From: Pandoraea sputorum
GTDB lineage: Bacteria; Pseudomonadota; Gammaproteobacteria; Burkholderiales; Burkholderiaceae
Direction: 5' to 3'
DNA: 64,000 bases
Assembly: GCF_000814845.2 (NCBI RefSeq)
Contig: NZ_CP010431.2
Span: 1,736,001 to 1,800,000 of the forward strand
In this document: positions 55,752 to 64,000 of the stretch, in pieces
Layout: every line of letters begins with the position of its first letter
Numbering within the stretch: the first letter of the stretch is position 1
Program-made: the position numbers and the translations under genes
Notes under the pieces: generated by a model
The model's database searches: none
What the model saw: only the letters and a program-made list of their open reading frames with translations
What the model was told of the DNA's origin: nothing

Positions 55752-56660
55752 CTACCGCTTCCCGATGGCGGCGGCGATGCGTTCGAGCTTGTCGGGATTG
55801 CGTTGCACCAAGATGCGCGTGAGACGTTCACCGTCGGTCTCAAACGACTGCGCGGACTCCAGCTCGCCGTCGATGAAGCGTAGCAGCGCCCATTGCCCGT
55901 TGATCTGGACCACGTCGGTACGCATCGAGTCACGAAACCGGAGCGTGCCCGCGTAGAAAAGTTGCGCCAGACGTTTGCCACCGACCAGACTGCGAAAGGC
56001 GTTGACCTTGCCGCCGCCGTCGCCCACGAGCTCGGCATCGTCGCTGAGCAGCGCGTGCAAGCCGTGGAAGTCGCTGCGTTGCATGGCGTCGGAAAATGCG
56101 AGCAGCAGACGGTGCAGGGTGGCGCGTGGCACTGCCTCGCGGGGCGTGCCGTCGCGCAGTTGCTGCCTTGCACGACGCACGAGTTGACGCACTGCCGCCG
56201 GTGTCTTGCCGAGTGTCTGCGCGATGTCCTCATAGTCGGCGTCGAACACGTCACGCATCAGGAAGGCTGCGCGGGCATCGGGCGAGAGGCGTTCGAGCAT
56301 GTACAGGAAAGCCACCGAGACATCGTCGGCCAACTCGTGTGCTTGCTCAGGCGTCGCCGGGGCGGACATCAGCATCGGCTCTGGCAGCCAGACGCCGGTG
56401 TAATGCTCACGCTCCGCCTTCGCGGCGCGTAGGCGGTCAATCGACAGACGCGTCGTGATGGTCACGAGCCACGCTTCCGGCGTCTCGATGGTCGCGCGCT
56501 CGGTGCCGTTCCAGCGTAGCCATGCTTCCTGCACCACGTCTTCGGCCTCGGCTACAGCGCCCAGCATGCGGTAGGCGATCGCGTACAGGCGGGGGCGATG
56601 GTGTTCGAAAACCAACAGCGGGTTGTGGTCGGAGCCAGCGTCGGAAGCAAGGGCGGTCAT
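55752..56660 (-). CDS. ECF41-type (SigJ-like) RNA polymerase sigma factor with fused SnoaL-like domain
   Basis: 302 aa. Sigma region 2 (RPRLYAIAYRMLGAVAEAED) and region 4 (DVFDADYEDIAQTLGKTPAAVRQLVRRA) are followed by a C-terminal SnoaL-like domain. The three marks of ECF41 are present: WLPEP (91-95) in the linker, DGGGK (214-218) and NPDKL (288-292). In this group the fused domain replaces an anti-sigma factor, and none is encoded nearby. ATG 56660 is chosen by family start; the frame is open to 56840. Partners of the class are COE genes such as the AhpD-like gene at 53423. Confidence 0.9.
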   Translation of the reverse strand: MTALASDAGSDHNPLLVFEHHRPRLYAIAYRMLGAVAEAEDVVQEAWLRWNGTERATIETPEAWLVTITTRLSIDRLRAAKAEREHYTGVWLPEPMLMSAPATPEQAHELADDVSVAFLYMLERLSPDARAAFLMRDVFDADYEDIAQTLGKTPAAVRQLVRRARQQLRDGTPREAVPRATLHRLLLAFSDAMQRSDFHGLHALLSDDAELVGDGGGKVNAFRSLVGGKRLAQLFYAGTLRFRDSMRTDVVQINGQWALLRFIDGELESAQSFETDGERLTRILVQRNPDKLERIAAAIGKR

Positions 56661-56970
56661 GAGGGAGAGGGAAAGTGCCAGTGGCAAGGCTTCGGGCGGT
56701 TCATTTTGCCCCACCGCATGTCCCTCGACAAGGACGCACGGTGTTGCCTGCGCGGCAACAATTCGGCTCGCGTCGGGAGCGACGTCGACATCTGCGCCGT
56801 GCCGTGTATCGCGTGTGCATTGGTGCATGAAGCACAACAACGCGCTTCCTCCCGGCTATCTACCGCCATCGTGGGACGGCACCTACGATGCAGTCGCTTC
56901 ACGGCATTTCATCCCCGCACATACCCCCCAGAATCCGGCCGACAACCGGCCGCGCTTGAGGAGATTCACG
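56661..56970. other. 310-base divergent intergenic region
   Basis: Lies between the ECF41 sigma gene (minus) and the broken metallo-hydrolase (plus). I see no gene, no hairpin terminator and no copy of the ECF41 promoter. A short direct repeat GTGCATTG/GTGCAT occurs around 56817-56829. Confidence 0.4.
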
Positions 56971-57887
56971 ATGACCGCGACAGACAACACTTTGTTCGCC
57001 AGCGAAGACAGACCCGTCGACCTGGTGCCCTCCCGTTACGCGCTGCGCATCGGCGACATCGAAGCGATGGTGATCAGCGACGGCGTGCTGCCGTTGCCGA
57101 CTGCGACGATGGCCACCAACGTTGCGCCGTCCGATCTGGCTGCGTGGCTCGACGACATGTGCATGCCGCCGGACGCCTTCGACTGGCCGCTCAATGTGAT
57201 GGCGGTTCGTAGTGGCAGCCAGACCATTCTCATCGACGCCGGGTTGGGTGGTCAGTTTCCAGGCTTCCCGCGTGCAGGCCTGTTCCCGCAGCGACTCCAG
57301 GCCGCTGGCATCTCGCTGGAATCGATCACGGACATTATCGTGACCCACATGCACATGGATCACGTGGGCGGCCTGCTGGTCCCCGAGGTCAGGTCGCGTC
57401 TGCGTCCGGACGTTCGTATCCACGTGTCGGAGACGGAAGTCGCTTTCTGGACGTCGCCCGATTTCTCGCACACCGTCATGCCTGCGCCGGTCCCGCCCGT
57501 ACTCCGTACGACGGCGACCGCTTTCTACAACGCGTATCGCGAGCAGTTGCAGACGTTCGAGCATTCGCGCGAGGTCGCGCCGGGTGTGACCGTTCGCATC
57601 ACGGGCGGCCATACGCCGGGGCACAGCGTGGTCGATCTCGTCTCGGGGATGAGCGGCTGACGTTCGCAGGGGACGCCATGTTCCCGGTCGGCTTCGATCA
57701 TCCCGAGTGGCAAAACGGCTTCGAACACGATCCCGAAGAGTCCACGCGTGTTCGCATTGGCCTCTTCGAAGAACTCGCGCAGAACCGTGGCCTGCTGGTG
57801 GCGGCCCACCTGCCGTTCCCTTCGCTCGGCCGCATTGCGCGCAATGGGGATGCCTACCGTTGGGTGCCTGTGATCTGGGATTTTTGA
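56971..57887 (+). pseudogene. Metallo-beta-lactamase-fold hydrolase, frameshifted
   Basis: The gene starts at ATG 56971 (GAGGA 8 bases upstream) and carries the zinc motif THMHMDHVGG (H126, H128, D130, H131) and GGHTPGHSVVDLVSG. It then stops at 57660. The rest of the family sequence, with FAGDAMFPVGFDHPEW and AAHLPFPSLGRIA, continues in another frame to 57887. Adding one G to the GGGG run at 57645-57648 restores a single 305-residue protein with the missing ligand aspartate and histidine. So it is a recent pseudogene, a phase-variable tract or a sequencing error. Related proteins include lactonases and other hydrolases. Confidence 0.85.
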
Positions 57888-58030
57888 GCGCCTGAATCTG
57901 GGGGGAGGGCGCCATTCATTGCCCGCCGCCCTCCCCGGACAGGTGGCTTCCTCGATGTCGATTCGTATCCCTGACGTTTCGCTATCCGTAACGATTGGCG
58001 AATCAGGAACCAGATATTCGGGTAAATACC

Positions 58031-58057
58031 TAAAGTTTTCGCTGTGACTGCCGTAAT
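58031..58057 (+). promoter_or_regulatory. Sigma-28 (FliA) type promoter of the first chemotaxis receptor
   Basis: TAAAGTTT, exactly 11 bases, then GCCGTAAT. The first half and the GCCG are perfect matches to the TAAAGTTT-N11-GCCGATAA flagellar consensus. It lies about 95 bases before the receptor start; a CGAGGTGG/CCACCTCG hairpin (58061-58082) follows near the predicted 5' end. Confidence 0.6.
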
Positions 58058-58152
58058 TTCCGAGGTGGAACCTCCCACCTCGTGGAGCCGGTAGCCTGGG
58101 TGCCGGTCTCTTGTCTTTCGACCCCCCCTAGCCGCAGGCCTGCCTCGACAGC

Positions 58153-60033
58153 ATGACAGTATCTTCCCTTAGAACACGCATCATTCTGATCGCGTGTGCC
58201 ACCGTCATTGGTGCACTGATCCTTTCCGGCATTACCACTTACATCATCGTGCGCGACAGCATGATGTCCACCATCTCCAACACGCTCGACGCGGTCGCAC
58301 GGGGCAACACGCTCGCGGTGGAACGCTGGGCGGCCGCCAAGGGCCAGTCGGTCGTTGGCACCGCCGCGGCCGTCGAAAAGGGCGAGCAGGGCGTGGCGCT
58401 CACAAAGCTGCTCGGCGCGACCAATGGTTTCCCGATTTCCAGCATCGGCTGGAGCGACAAGTCGTACTTCTCCAGCGGCCCCACGCCGCCCGACTACGAT
58501 CCGACCGCACGCCCCTGGTACAAGGGCGCGACTGCGGCGGGCAAGCTGACCGTCGTCAAGCCGTATGCCGACATCGCCTCGGGCAAGCTGTATGTGTCGT
58601 TCGCCGCCCCGATTCTGCGGGACGGACAGACGCTCGGTGCCGTGAGCGGGGCCGTGCCGCTTGACGCCGTGCAGGACGTCGTCAAAGCCGTGCATCCCAC
58701 GCCGTCGAGCCTGGCGTTCGTGGTCTCGCGTGACGGTCTTGTCATCGCACACCCCGATGAGAAGTTCATGCTCAAGCAGTCGAGCGAGCTCGCCTCGGCG
58801 CTCACGCCCGACGCGCTCGTCAAGATGGAGCACGGCACCGAGCCGACGGAAGTCGAACTCGGCGGTGCACCGAAGCTCGTCAAGACGCAACCGGTGCCGG
58901 GCACCGACTGGCTCTTCGTCGTAGCGCTCGACAAGGCGGAGGCCACCGCCGGTCTTTCGCGCGTGTTGAGCGGCACAGTCATCTCGCTGATCGTGCTGAC
59001 GTTGTGCGCCATCGGTATCGCGAGCTTCTTCACGTCGCAAGCGTTCCGTCGTCTGTCGCAGGTGCGTGACGCCATGGATACCATCGGCTCCGGCGGCGGC
59101 GATCTGACGCGTCGTCTGGATGTCGTCGGTCACGACGAAGTCGCGCAGATCTCGACCTCGTTCAACGCGTTCGTCGACAAGATCAGCACCGTGATGCTCG
59201 ATGTGCGCTCCGGCGTTCACGGCATGACCTCGGCCACCAGCGAAATCGAAATGGGCAACCGTGATCTGTCACAACGTACGGAGTCTTCCGCCGGTACGTT
59301 GCAGGAGACGTCGGCGGCGCTCACCGAGCTGACGGCCAGCGTCAGGCAGACGGCCGAGGCCGCCGAACACGCCACGCGTCTGGCAGGCGACGCCAGCGAT
59401 GCAGCCGCGCGCGGCGGTGAAGTCGTGACCGGTGCTGTCACCACGATGAGCGAAATCGCCAAGTCGTCGGAGCGCATTACCGAGATCATCGGTGTGATCG
59501 ACGGCATTGCCTTCCAGACCAACATCCTGGCGCTCAACGCTGCGGTGGAAGCGGCGCGTGCGGGGGAGCAGGGACGTGGCTTCGCGGTCGTGGCCGGTGA
59601 AGTGCGCACACTGGCGCAACGCAGCGCCGCTGCCGCGCAGGAAATCAAGACGCTTATCGAAGCCTCGGTGCAGAACGTCAAGAGCGGCACGCAACGCGTG
59701 CAGGCGGCGGGCGACACGATGGGCGAGATCGTCGACGGTATTGCCCGCGTGCGCCGCCTGATCGGCGAGATTCACTCGGCGGTGACGGAGCAGAGCACCG
59801 GGATCAGCCAGATCGACCGTAGCGTGGCCGAAATGGATCAGTCGACGCAACAGAACGCGGCGCTGGTGGAAGAGTCGGCTGCGGCGTCCGCAATGCTCAG
59901 CGAGCAGGCGCGCAACCTCGCCGAGACCGTGGCGCTGTTCCAGCTTCGCGAGCACAGCCGTCACGGTGTCACCGTGATGCACACGCCCCAAGGCGGACGC
60001 GGTTCGCGTGACGAACCGGCACTCGCGGCGTAA
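58153..60033 (+). CDS. Methyl-accepting chemotaxis protein with periplasmic Cache domain
   Basis: 626 aa. TM1 at residues 10-33 ([20 protein letters not shown]), a double-Cache ligand domain ([27 protein letters not shown]), TM2 near 275-300, HAMP, and a cytoplasmic signalling hairpin with the conserved tip [20 protein letters not shown]. No CheR-docking NWETF tail; it ends DEPALAA. Senses small molecules in the periplasm and signals to CheA. A flagellar-type promoter precedes it. The ligand is unknown; dCache receptors often bind amino acids. Confidence 0.92.
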   Translation: MTVSSLRTRIILIACATVIGALILSGITTYIIVRDSMMSTISNTLDAVARGNTLAVERWAAAKGQSVVGTAAAVEKGEQGVALTKLLGATNGFPISSIGWSDKSYFSSGPTPPDYDPTARPWYKGATAAGKLTVVKPYADIASGKLYVSFAAPILRDGQTLGAVSGAVPLDAVQDVVKAVHPTPSSLAFVVSRDGLVIAHPDEKFMLKQSSELASALTPDALVKMEHGTEPTEVELGGAPKLVKTQPVPGTDWLFVVALDKAEATAGLSRVLSGTVISLIVLTLCAIGIASFFTSQAFRRLSQVRDAMDTIGSGGGDLTRRLDVVGHDEVAQISTSFNAFVDKISTVMLDVRSGVHGMTSATSEIEMGNRDLSQRTESSAGTLQETSAALTELTASVRQTAEAAEHATRLAGDASDAAARGGEVVTGAVTTMSEIAKSSERITEIIGVIDGIAFQTNILALNAAVEAARAGEQGRGFAVVAGEVRTLAQRSAAAAQEIKTLIEASVQNVKSGTQRVQAAGDTMGEIVDGIARVRRLIGEIHSAVTEQSTGISQIDRSVAEMDQSTQQNAALVEESAAASAMLSEQARNLAETVALFQLREHSRHGVTVMHTPQGGRGSRDEPALAA

Positions 60034-60246
60034 ATGTATCAGTGAGCGCATCAGCGAGCGCTTCGGCGCGTTCGCTGACGCCGCTCCACCGCGTCACCTT
60101 TGGCACGCCGGCGCACCGCCGCCGGACGCTGCCCGCCCGCTGGAATTTGTCGCACAATGGGGCGCATTCCGGCGGGCACTTCCCGAAGTTCCTCCCATCC
60201 AGAATCGCCGCCGGTAGCGTTTCCCTTAACTCGAAGGAGACACGTC

Positions 60247-60603
60247 ATGGCGAATCAGCAATACTCAGGCGGCTGTCATTGCGGCGATCTTCGCTTTGCC
60301 GCGAATATTGATTTGTCCAAAACAATTACGTGCAATTGTTCTATCTGCAAAAAGCGCGGGTTGATTCTTGCTTTCACCCCGATTGCAGAGTTCTCACAAA
60401 CGGCTGGCGAAGGAAAGGCGCGGGAATATCTTTTCAATAAGCACGTCATTCGTCACCAGTTCTGTCCGAATTGCGGCGTCGAAGCTTTCGCGTTTGGTCA
60501 AATGCCGGATGGGGCCAAAATGGCCGCAGTAAATGTGCGCTGCATCGACGACATCGATCTCGATGCCGTCAACCCAACACCCTTCGATGGTGCCAGTCGA
60601 TGA
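60247..60603 (+). CDS. GFA-family (CENP-V/GFA domain) zinc protein
   Basis: 118 aa. The zinc-binding cysteines are all present: GGCHCGDLRF, CNCSICKKRG and FCPNCG, as in glutathione-dependent formaldehyde-activating enzyme. Many members have other or unknown roles. AAGGAGA precedes the ATG. It lies alone between two chemotaxis receptor genes. Its codon use is slightly more AT-rich than that of the flanking genes, and a very AT-rich stretch follows it, which may hint at a later insertion. Confidence 0.88.
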   Translation: MANQQYSGGCHCGDLRFAANIDLSKTITCNCSICKKRGLILAFTPIAEFSQTAGEGKAREYLFNKHVIRHQFCPNCGVEAFAFGQMPDGAKMAAVNVRCIDDIDLDAVNPTPFDGASR

Positions 60604-60611
60604 TTCGATAG

Positions 60612-60650
60612 ATCATTAAATATATGACGTTGCGTATTTAATGATATTTT
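60612..60650. repeat. AT-rich perfect inverted repeat after the GFA gene
   Basis: ATCATTAAATA (60612-60622) and TATTTAATGAT (60635-60645) are exact reverse complements separated by 12 bases, followed by ATTTT. It could be a weak terminator of the GFA gene or an operator for the receptor gene downstream. The surrounding 230 bases are much richer in AT than the rest of the window. Confidence 0.55.
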
Positions 60651-60834
60651 CCCGATCGTTGGTTTAATCATCAAAGCCGGTGAAATAAAACTCTGAAAAA
60701 ACGTTTCGGTTTCAGGTATTCGGAATATTTCGAAAACCATTGCGTGAGAATCAGGGGTTTATTGGCTCAAGTTTTCTGAATGGTCACCCGTTATCGCATG
60801 CGATTGTTATCGTTTTTTCGCATATGGAGTGGGC

Positions 60835-62430
60835 ATGAAGTTCTTGGGTAGTCTCAAAATCGGCACACGGCTGACCGTCGGGTTCGCCATCACGCTGATT
60901 CTCTTGTGTATCGTGGGCGGCATGGCTGTCTATCAGGCGTCGCGCATTTACGGGGGAACACGCGATCTGGCCGACAACTGGCTGCCCAGCGTGCAGACGC
61001 TCGGTACCGCGCAAGTGGCCGCCAACGCGGCGCGGCGCGCAACGCTCGCCACGCTGCTGACGACCGTCGAAAGCACGCGCAAGGACGAAGAGGCCAAACG
61101 TCTGGCGTCTATCGACCTGATGAACAAGACGCTCGACAGCTACAGCAGCATGGTGGCATCGAGCGAAGATCGTCGAGCCTACGACGCAGTGAAGGCGGCC
61201 TGGGCCGACTATCTGGCCCTCGACAATCGTGTCGCCGCGCTGGAGCAGGGCGACGACGAGGCAAAGACGCAAGCCCGCACTATCGTCATGACGGAGGCCG
61301 TCAAGCGCTTCGCGATGCTCAGCGACCGGCTGGCCGAGCACGTTGCCGTGAACCGCGCGGGTGCCGTCGGCGCGACGGACGCCGCGGCAGCCAACTATCA
61401 CGCCGCTTTCATCGCCACCGTTGTGTTGATTCTTCTTGCGCTGGCCGTGGCGACATTCACGGCATGGCTGATCACGCGCTCCATCACGGGGCCGATCGGC
61501 CGTTGTGTGGAGATCGCTCAGACGGTCGCGCGCGGGGATCTCAGTTCGCGTATCGACGTGCAAGGCCAGGACGAACTGGCGCTGCTGCTCGGTTCGCTCA
61601 AGGATATGAATACCAAGCTCGCGCAGGTCGTGGGTCAGGTGCGCAACACGAGTGAGAGCATTGCCACCGGCTCGGCGCAGATTGCCGCTGGCAACACCGA
61701 CCTGTCCTCACGTACGGAGCAGCAAGCGGCGTCGCTGGAGGAAACGGCGGCGAGCATGGAAGAGCTCACGACGACCGTCAAGCAGAACGCCGACAACGCG
61801 GAGCAAGGCAATGTGCTGGCGTCGAACGCTTCGCACATTGCACAACGCGGCGGAGAAGTCGTGCGTCAGGTCGTCGAGACGATGCGCGAAATTTCGGACG
61901 GTTCGGCACGCGTGGCGGACATCACGAGCGTGATAGAGGGGATCGCGTTCCAGACCAACATCCTCGCGCTCAACGCGGCCGTCGAAGCGGCACGTGCGGG
62001 TGAACAGGGACGTGGATTCGCGGTGGTTGCAGGCGAAGTGCGTACGTTGGCACAGCGCAGTGCGAACGCTGCGAAGGAAATCAAGGAGCTGATCGATGCG
62101 TCGACGCGTCAGGTGAGCGACGGTGCGAAGCTCGTCGCCGAAGCGGGCAACACGATGGACGAAGTGGTGCATGCCGTTAAACGAGTGACCGATCTGATGG
62201 CGGAAATCGCCGCCGCGTCGACCGAGCAACGCACGGGCATCGAGCAGGTCAATCAGGCCGTCATGCAGATGGATACCGTCACGCAGCAGAACGCGGCGCT
62301 GGTGGAAGAAGCCTCGGCGGCCGCCCAGTCGATGGCGGCACAGTCGAGCGGCCTGCGCGAACTGGTGTCGATCTTCCGGATCGACGGCGCGGCCAATCAG
62401 GGACAGGCGGTCCAGCGGATTTCCGCCTGA
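60835..62430 (+). CDS. Methyl-accepting chemotaxis protein, Tar/Tsr-like four-helix-bundle type
   Basis: 531 aa. TM1 [13 protein letters not shown] follows [17 protein letters not shown]; a 4HB periplasmic ligand domain of about 145 residues, TM2 near 195, HAMP ([15 protein letters not shown]) and the signalling tip [17 protein letters not shown] follow. A methylation-helix segment [19 protein letters not shown] is typical. ATG 60835 has GGAG 5 bases upstream; the GTG at 60829 is the alternative. The tail GQAVQRISA lacks NWETF. Ligand unknown. The upstream region holds only a weak flagellar-like promoter. Confidence 0.93.
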   Translation: MKFLGSLKIGTRLTVGFAITLILLCIVGGMAVYQASRIYGGTRDLADNWLPSVQTLGTAQVAANAARRATLATLLTTVESTRKDEEAKRLASIDLMNKTLDSYSSMVASSEDRRAYDAVKAAWADYLALDNRVAALEQGDDEAKTQARTIVMTEAVKRFAMLSDRLAEHVAVNRAGAVGATDAAAANYHAAFIATVVLILLALAVATFTAWLITRSITGPIGRCVEIAQTVARGDLSSRIDVQGQDELALLLGSLKDMNTKLAQVVGQVRNTSESIATGSAQIAAGNTDLSSRTEQQAASLEETAASMEELTTTVKQNADNAEQGNVLASNASHIAQRGGEVVRQVVETMREISDGSARVADITSVIEGIAFQTNILALNAAVEAARAGEQGRGFAVVAGEVRTLAQRSANAAKEIKELIDASTRQVSDGAKLVAEAGNTMDEVVHAVKRVTDLMAEIAAASTEQRTGIEQVNQAVMQMDTVTQQNAALVEEASAAAQSMAAQSSGLRELVSIFRIDGAANQGQAVQRISA

Positions 62431-62460
62431 GCCTCGTTTAGCTGTGTCCGGCTGTGTCCC

Positions 62461-62484
62461 GGTGCGTCTCAGTGCAGACGCACC
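62461..62484. repeat. Inverted repeat after the second receptor gene
   Basis: GGTGCGTCT (62461-62469) and AGACGCACC (62476-62484) form a perfect 9-pair stem with a 6-base loop. No T-run follows, so termination on the plus strand would have to be weak or factor-dependent. Confidence 0.4.
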
Positions 62485-62495
62485 CCTCACCTTGT

Positions 62496-62529
62496 AAAAA
62501 ACGGCTCGCCCGCGCACGCCGGCGAGCCG
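62496..62529 (-). terminator. Terminator of the CoA-transferase gene
   Basis: A perfect 9-pair stem CGGCTCGCC/GGCGAGCCG. On the minus strand it is followed by six T, so it ends the gene at 62682, 152 bases away. Confidence 0.75.
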
Positions 62530-62681
62530 TGAATGCCGGAACGCTCTCACCAGCGTCCGGCCCATGAGACCGCATGCGTCTCACGTTCTTCTCGGCACCG
62601 ACACTTAGGGTCGATGCCGGCCAATCGGCGTCCGTTCGCCCGCCCCCAGGCGATGGCGTCCGGCACCGATGTCCAATGACG

Positions 62682-64000
62682 TTATTTCCCCGCCAGCATC
62701 GAGCCGCGCTCGCGCAAGTTGACGTGCAGATCGAACGCTCGCTCAAGTGCGTGCGGCGTCTGCCCGCCAAAGCGTTGGGCGTCGCGATAGTAGTCGCGCA
62801 GCACTTCGCGGTAGCTCGGGTGCGCGCAGTTGTCGATGACGAGATTCACGCGCTCGCGCGGGGCGAGGGTGCGCAGATCGGCTAGTCCCTGCTCCGTCAC
62901 GATGATGTCGACATCGTGTTCGTTGTGATCGACGTGTGGCACCATCGGGACGATGCTCGAAATCTTGCCGTCCTTGGCAATCGACTTCGTCGCGAAGATG
63001 GCCATGCGCGCGTTGCGGGCAAAATCGCCTGAGCCGCCGATGCCGTTCATCATGTGCGTGCCGCCGACGTGCGTCGAATTGACGTTGCCGTAGATGTCCA
63101 CTTCCAGCGCAGTATTGAGCGCGATCAGTCCGAGTCGACGAATCACTTCCGGATGGTTGCTGACCTCTTGCGGACGCAGCACCAGCTTGTCGCGATAACG
63201 CGCCAGCTGCTTGAATACGCGGTCCTGCACCGCCTGCGAGACCGTGATCGATGAGCCTGAAGCGAACACCATCTTGCCCGCGTCCATCAGATCGAACGTG
63301 GAGTCCTGAAGCACTTCCGAGTACATCGTCAGGTCTTCGAACGGCGATTCGATGAAGCCGCTAAGCACGGCGTTCGCAATGGTGCCGATGCCCGACTGAA
63401 TCGCGGGCAGGGTGTGCGGCAGGCGTCCGCGCGAGACTTCGTGCTGGAAGAATTCGATGAGATGCCCGGCGATACGTTGCGTGTCGGCGTCCGGCGGCAG
63501 CGCGTTCGAGGCGCTGTCGGGCGTGTCGGTAATGACGATGGCCGCGATCTTCTCCGGCGCGATCCTGACGACGTTCGTCCCCACGCGGTCGCGCACATCG
63601 ACGATCGGCAGCGGCGCGCGATGCGGACGCTGGCCGGGAATCCAGATGTCGTGCATGCCTTCGAAAGCGAGCGGCTGCGCGAGGTTAATCTCCACGATGA
63701 CCTTTTCCGCGAGGATCGCGAAGCTCGCCGAATTGCCGACCGACGAACTCGGCACGAGGCCGCCGTCTTCGGTGATCGCGACCGCTTCGATCACCGCGAC
63801 GTCCAGCTTGCCGAACTGACCGGTGCGCAGGAATTCGACTGTCTCGGAGAGGTGCTGGTCGACGAACATCACTTCGCCGCGATTGATCGCGCTGCGCAAC
63901 GTCGTGTCGACCTGAAACGGCAGCCGCTTGGCGAGCACGCCAGCTTCCGTGAGCGTCTTGTCGGAGTCATGCCCCAGCGACGCCCCGGTAATCAGCGTGA
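62682..64000 (-). CDS. Acetyl-CoA hydrolase / acetyl-CoA:succinate CoA-transferase, 5' end outside the window
   Basis: At least 438 residues are visible; the frame is open to the edge (the residues before position 63938 read ITGASLGHDSDKTLTEAG) so the N-terminus is missing. The family core is clear: GFIESPFEDLTMYSEVLQD, the catalytic glutamate in ALNTALEVDIYGNVNSTHV and the GGTHMMNGIGGSGDFARNA loop. DIIVTEQGLADLRTLAP follows. It moves CoA from acetyl-CoA or succinyl-CoA to acetate, succinate or propionate, or hydrolyses acetyl-CoA. It is a class I CoA-transferase, distinct from the family III enzyme at 6921. Confidence 0.9.
   Translation of the reverse strand, partial: TLITGASLGHDSDKTLTEAGVLAKRLPFQVDTTLRSAINRGEVMFVDQHLSETVEFLRTGQFGKLDVAVIEAVAITEDGGLVPSSSVGNSASFAILAEKVIVEINLAQPLAFEGMHDIWIPGQRPHRAPLPIVDVRDRVGTNVVRIAPEKIAAIVITDTPDSASNALPPDADTQRIAGHLIEFFQHEVSRGRLPHTLPAIQSGIGTIANAVLSGFIESPFEDLTMYSEVLQDSTFDLMDAGKMVFASGSSITVSQAVQDRVFKQLARYRDKLVLRPQEVSNHPEVIRRLGLIALNTALEVDIYGNVNSTHVGGTHMMNGIGGSGDFARNARMAIFATKSIAKDGKISSIVPMVPHVDHNEHDVDIIVTEQGLADLRTLAPRERVNLVIDNCAHPSYREVLRDYYRDAQRFGGQTPHALERAFDLHVNLRERGSMLAGK

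Noticed and set aside
60767-60794. Flagellar-type promoter before the second receptor
   Set aside because: TCAAGTTT and CCCGTTAT are spaced by 12 rather than 11 and the second half has three mismatches; too weak to call.

Overview
The window is GC-rich, gene-dense chromosomal DNA of a betaproteobacterium. The family is most likely Burkholderiaceae; a Pandoraea-like organism is my impression from gene content and order, not something I could test. Support comes from GatB/YqeY-dnaG-rpoD-tRNA in a row, a RpoD with a very long Ala/Lys-rich N-terminal tail, xseB-ispA-dxs-folE2 together, a BPSS1780-type membrane protein beside thrB and a DUF2782-type gene, and TTCG-loop terminators. I see no insertion sequence, prophage, CRISPR array or integrase.

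Layout. 1-6.7 kb: a translationally coupled catabolic operon (hydantoinase B and A, an isochorismatase-like hydrolase lacking the family cysteine, a fumarate-reductase-type flavoprotein, an isocitrate lyase/PEP mutase family enzyme) closed by a strong terminator. 6.9-8.1 kb: a family III CoA-transferase on the minus strand. 8.4-14.9 kb: alaS, an MFS transporter, a class II aldolase-like protein, a 4-oxalocrotonate tautomerase-like protein and a threonine aldolase. 14.9-17.4 kb: a ClC chloride transporter, a NUDIX hydrolase and tusA. 17.5-23.7 kb: valS-galU (minus), divergent from a UvrD/Rep-type helicase. 23.8-27.7 kb: DUF2782-type gene, thrB and a membrane protein (minus), then a YeeE/YedE (TsuA-type) sulfur transporter with unusual inverted repeats upstream. 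27.8-34.9 kb: a LOG-family protein head-to-head with polA, NDH-2, a Tat-exported dienelactone hydrolase and a ZIP transporter. 35-38.2 kb (minus): a mercaptopyruvate-type sulfurtransferase, an EamA permease and an orphan Rieske oxygenase. 38.4-42.9 kb: xseB, ispA, dxs and folE2. 43-51 kb: tsaD (minus), a BaiN/YhiN-type flavoprotein, a YqeY-like protein, dnaG, rpoD and a tRNA with a CAT anticodon that resembles tRNA-Ile2. 51-57.9 kb, an accessory regulatory region: a Tat-exported agmatine deiminase, two LysR regulators, an AhpD-like carboxymuconolactone decarboxylase, a periplasmic cupin, an ECF41-type sigma factor and a metallo-beta-lactamase-fold gene broken by one base. 58-62.4 kb: two methyl-accepting chemotaxis proteins flanking a GFA-family gene. 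62.7 kb to the edge: an acetyl-CoA hydrolase/succinate CoA-transferase running out of the window.

How the parts relate. The first operon looks like one pathway: opening a cyclic amide or urea-like ring (HyuA/B), then hydrolysis, a flavin-dependent oxidation and a retro-aldol C-C cleavage; its substrate is unknown. The core genes are conventional housekeeping. The most interesting region is around 53-57 kb: a sigma factor carrying its own C-terminal regulatory domain, a carboxymuconolactone decarboxylase nearby (the known genomic partner of this sigma class), and an exact match to the promoter I recall for this class just upstream of the intervening LysR gene. A single-base frameshift in the neighbouring hydrolase suggests that part of this module is decaying, or that there is a sequence error.
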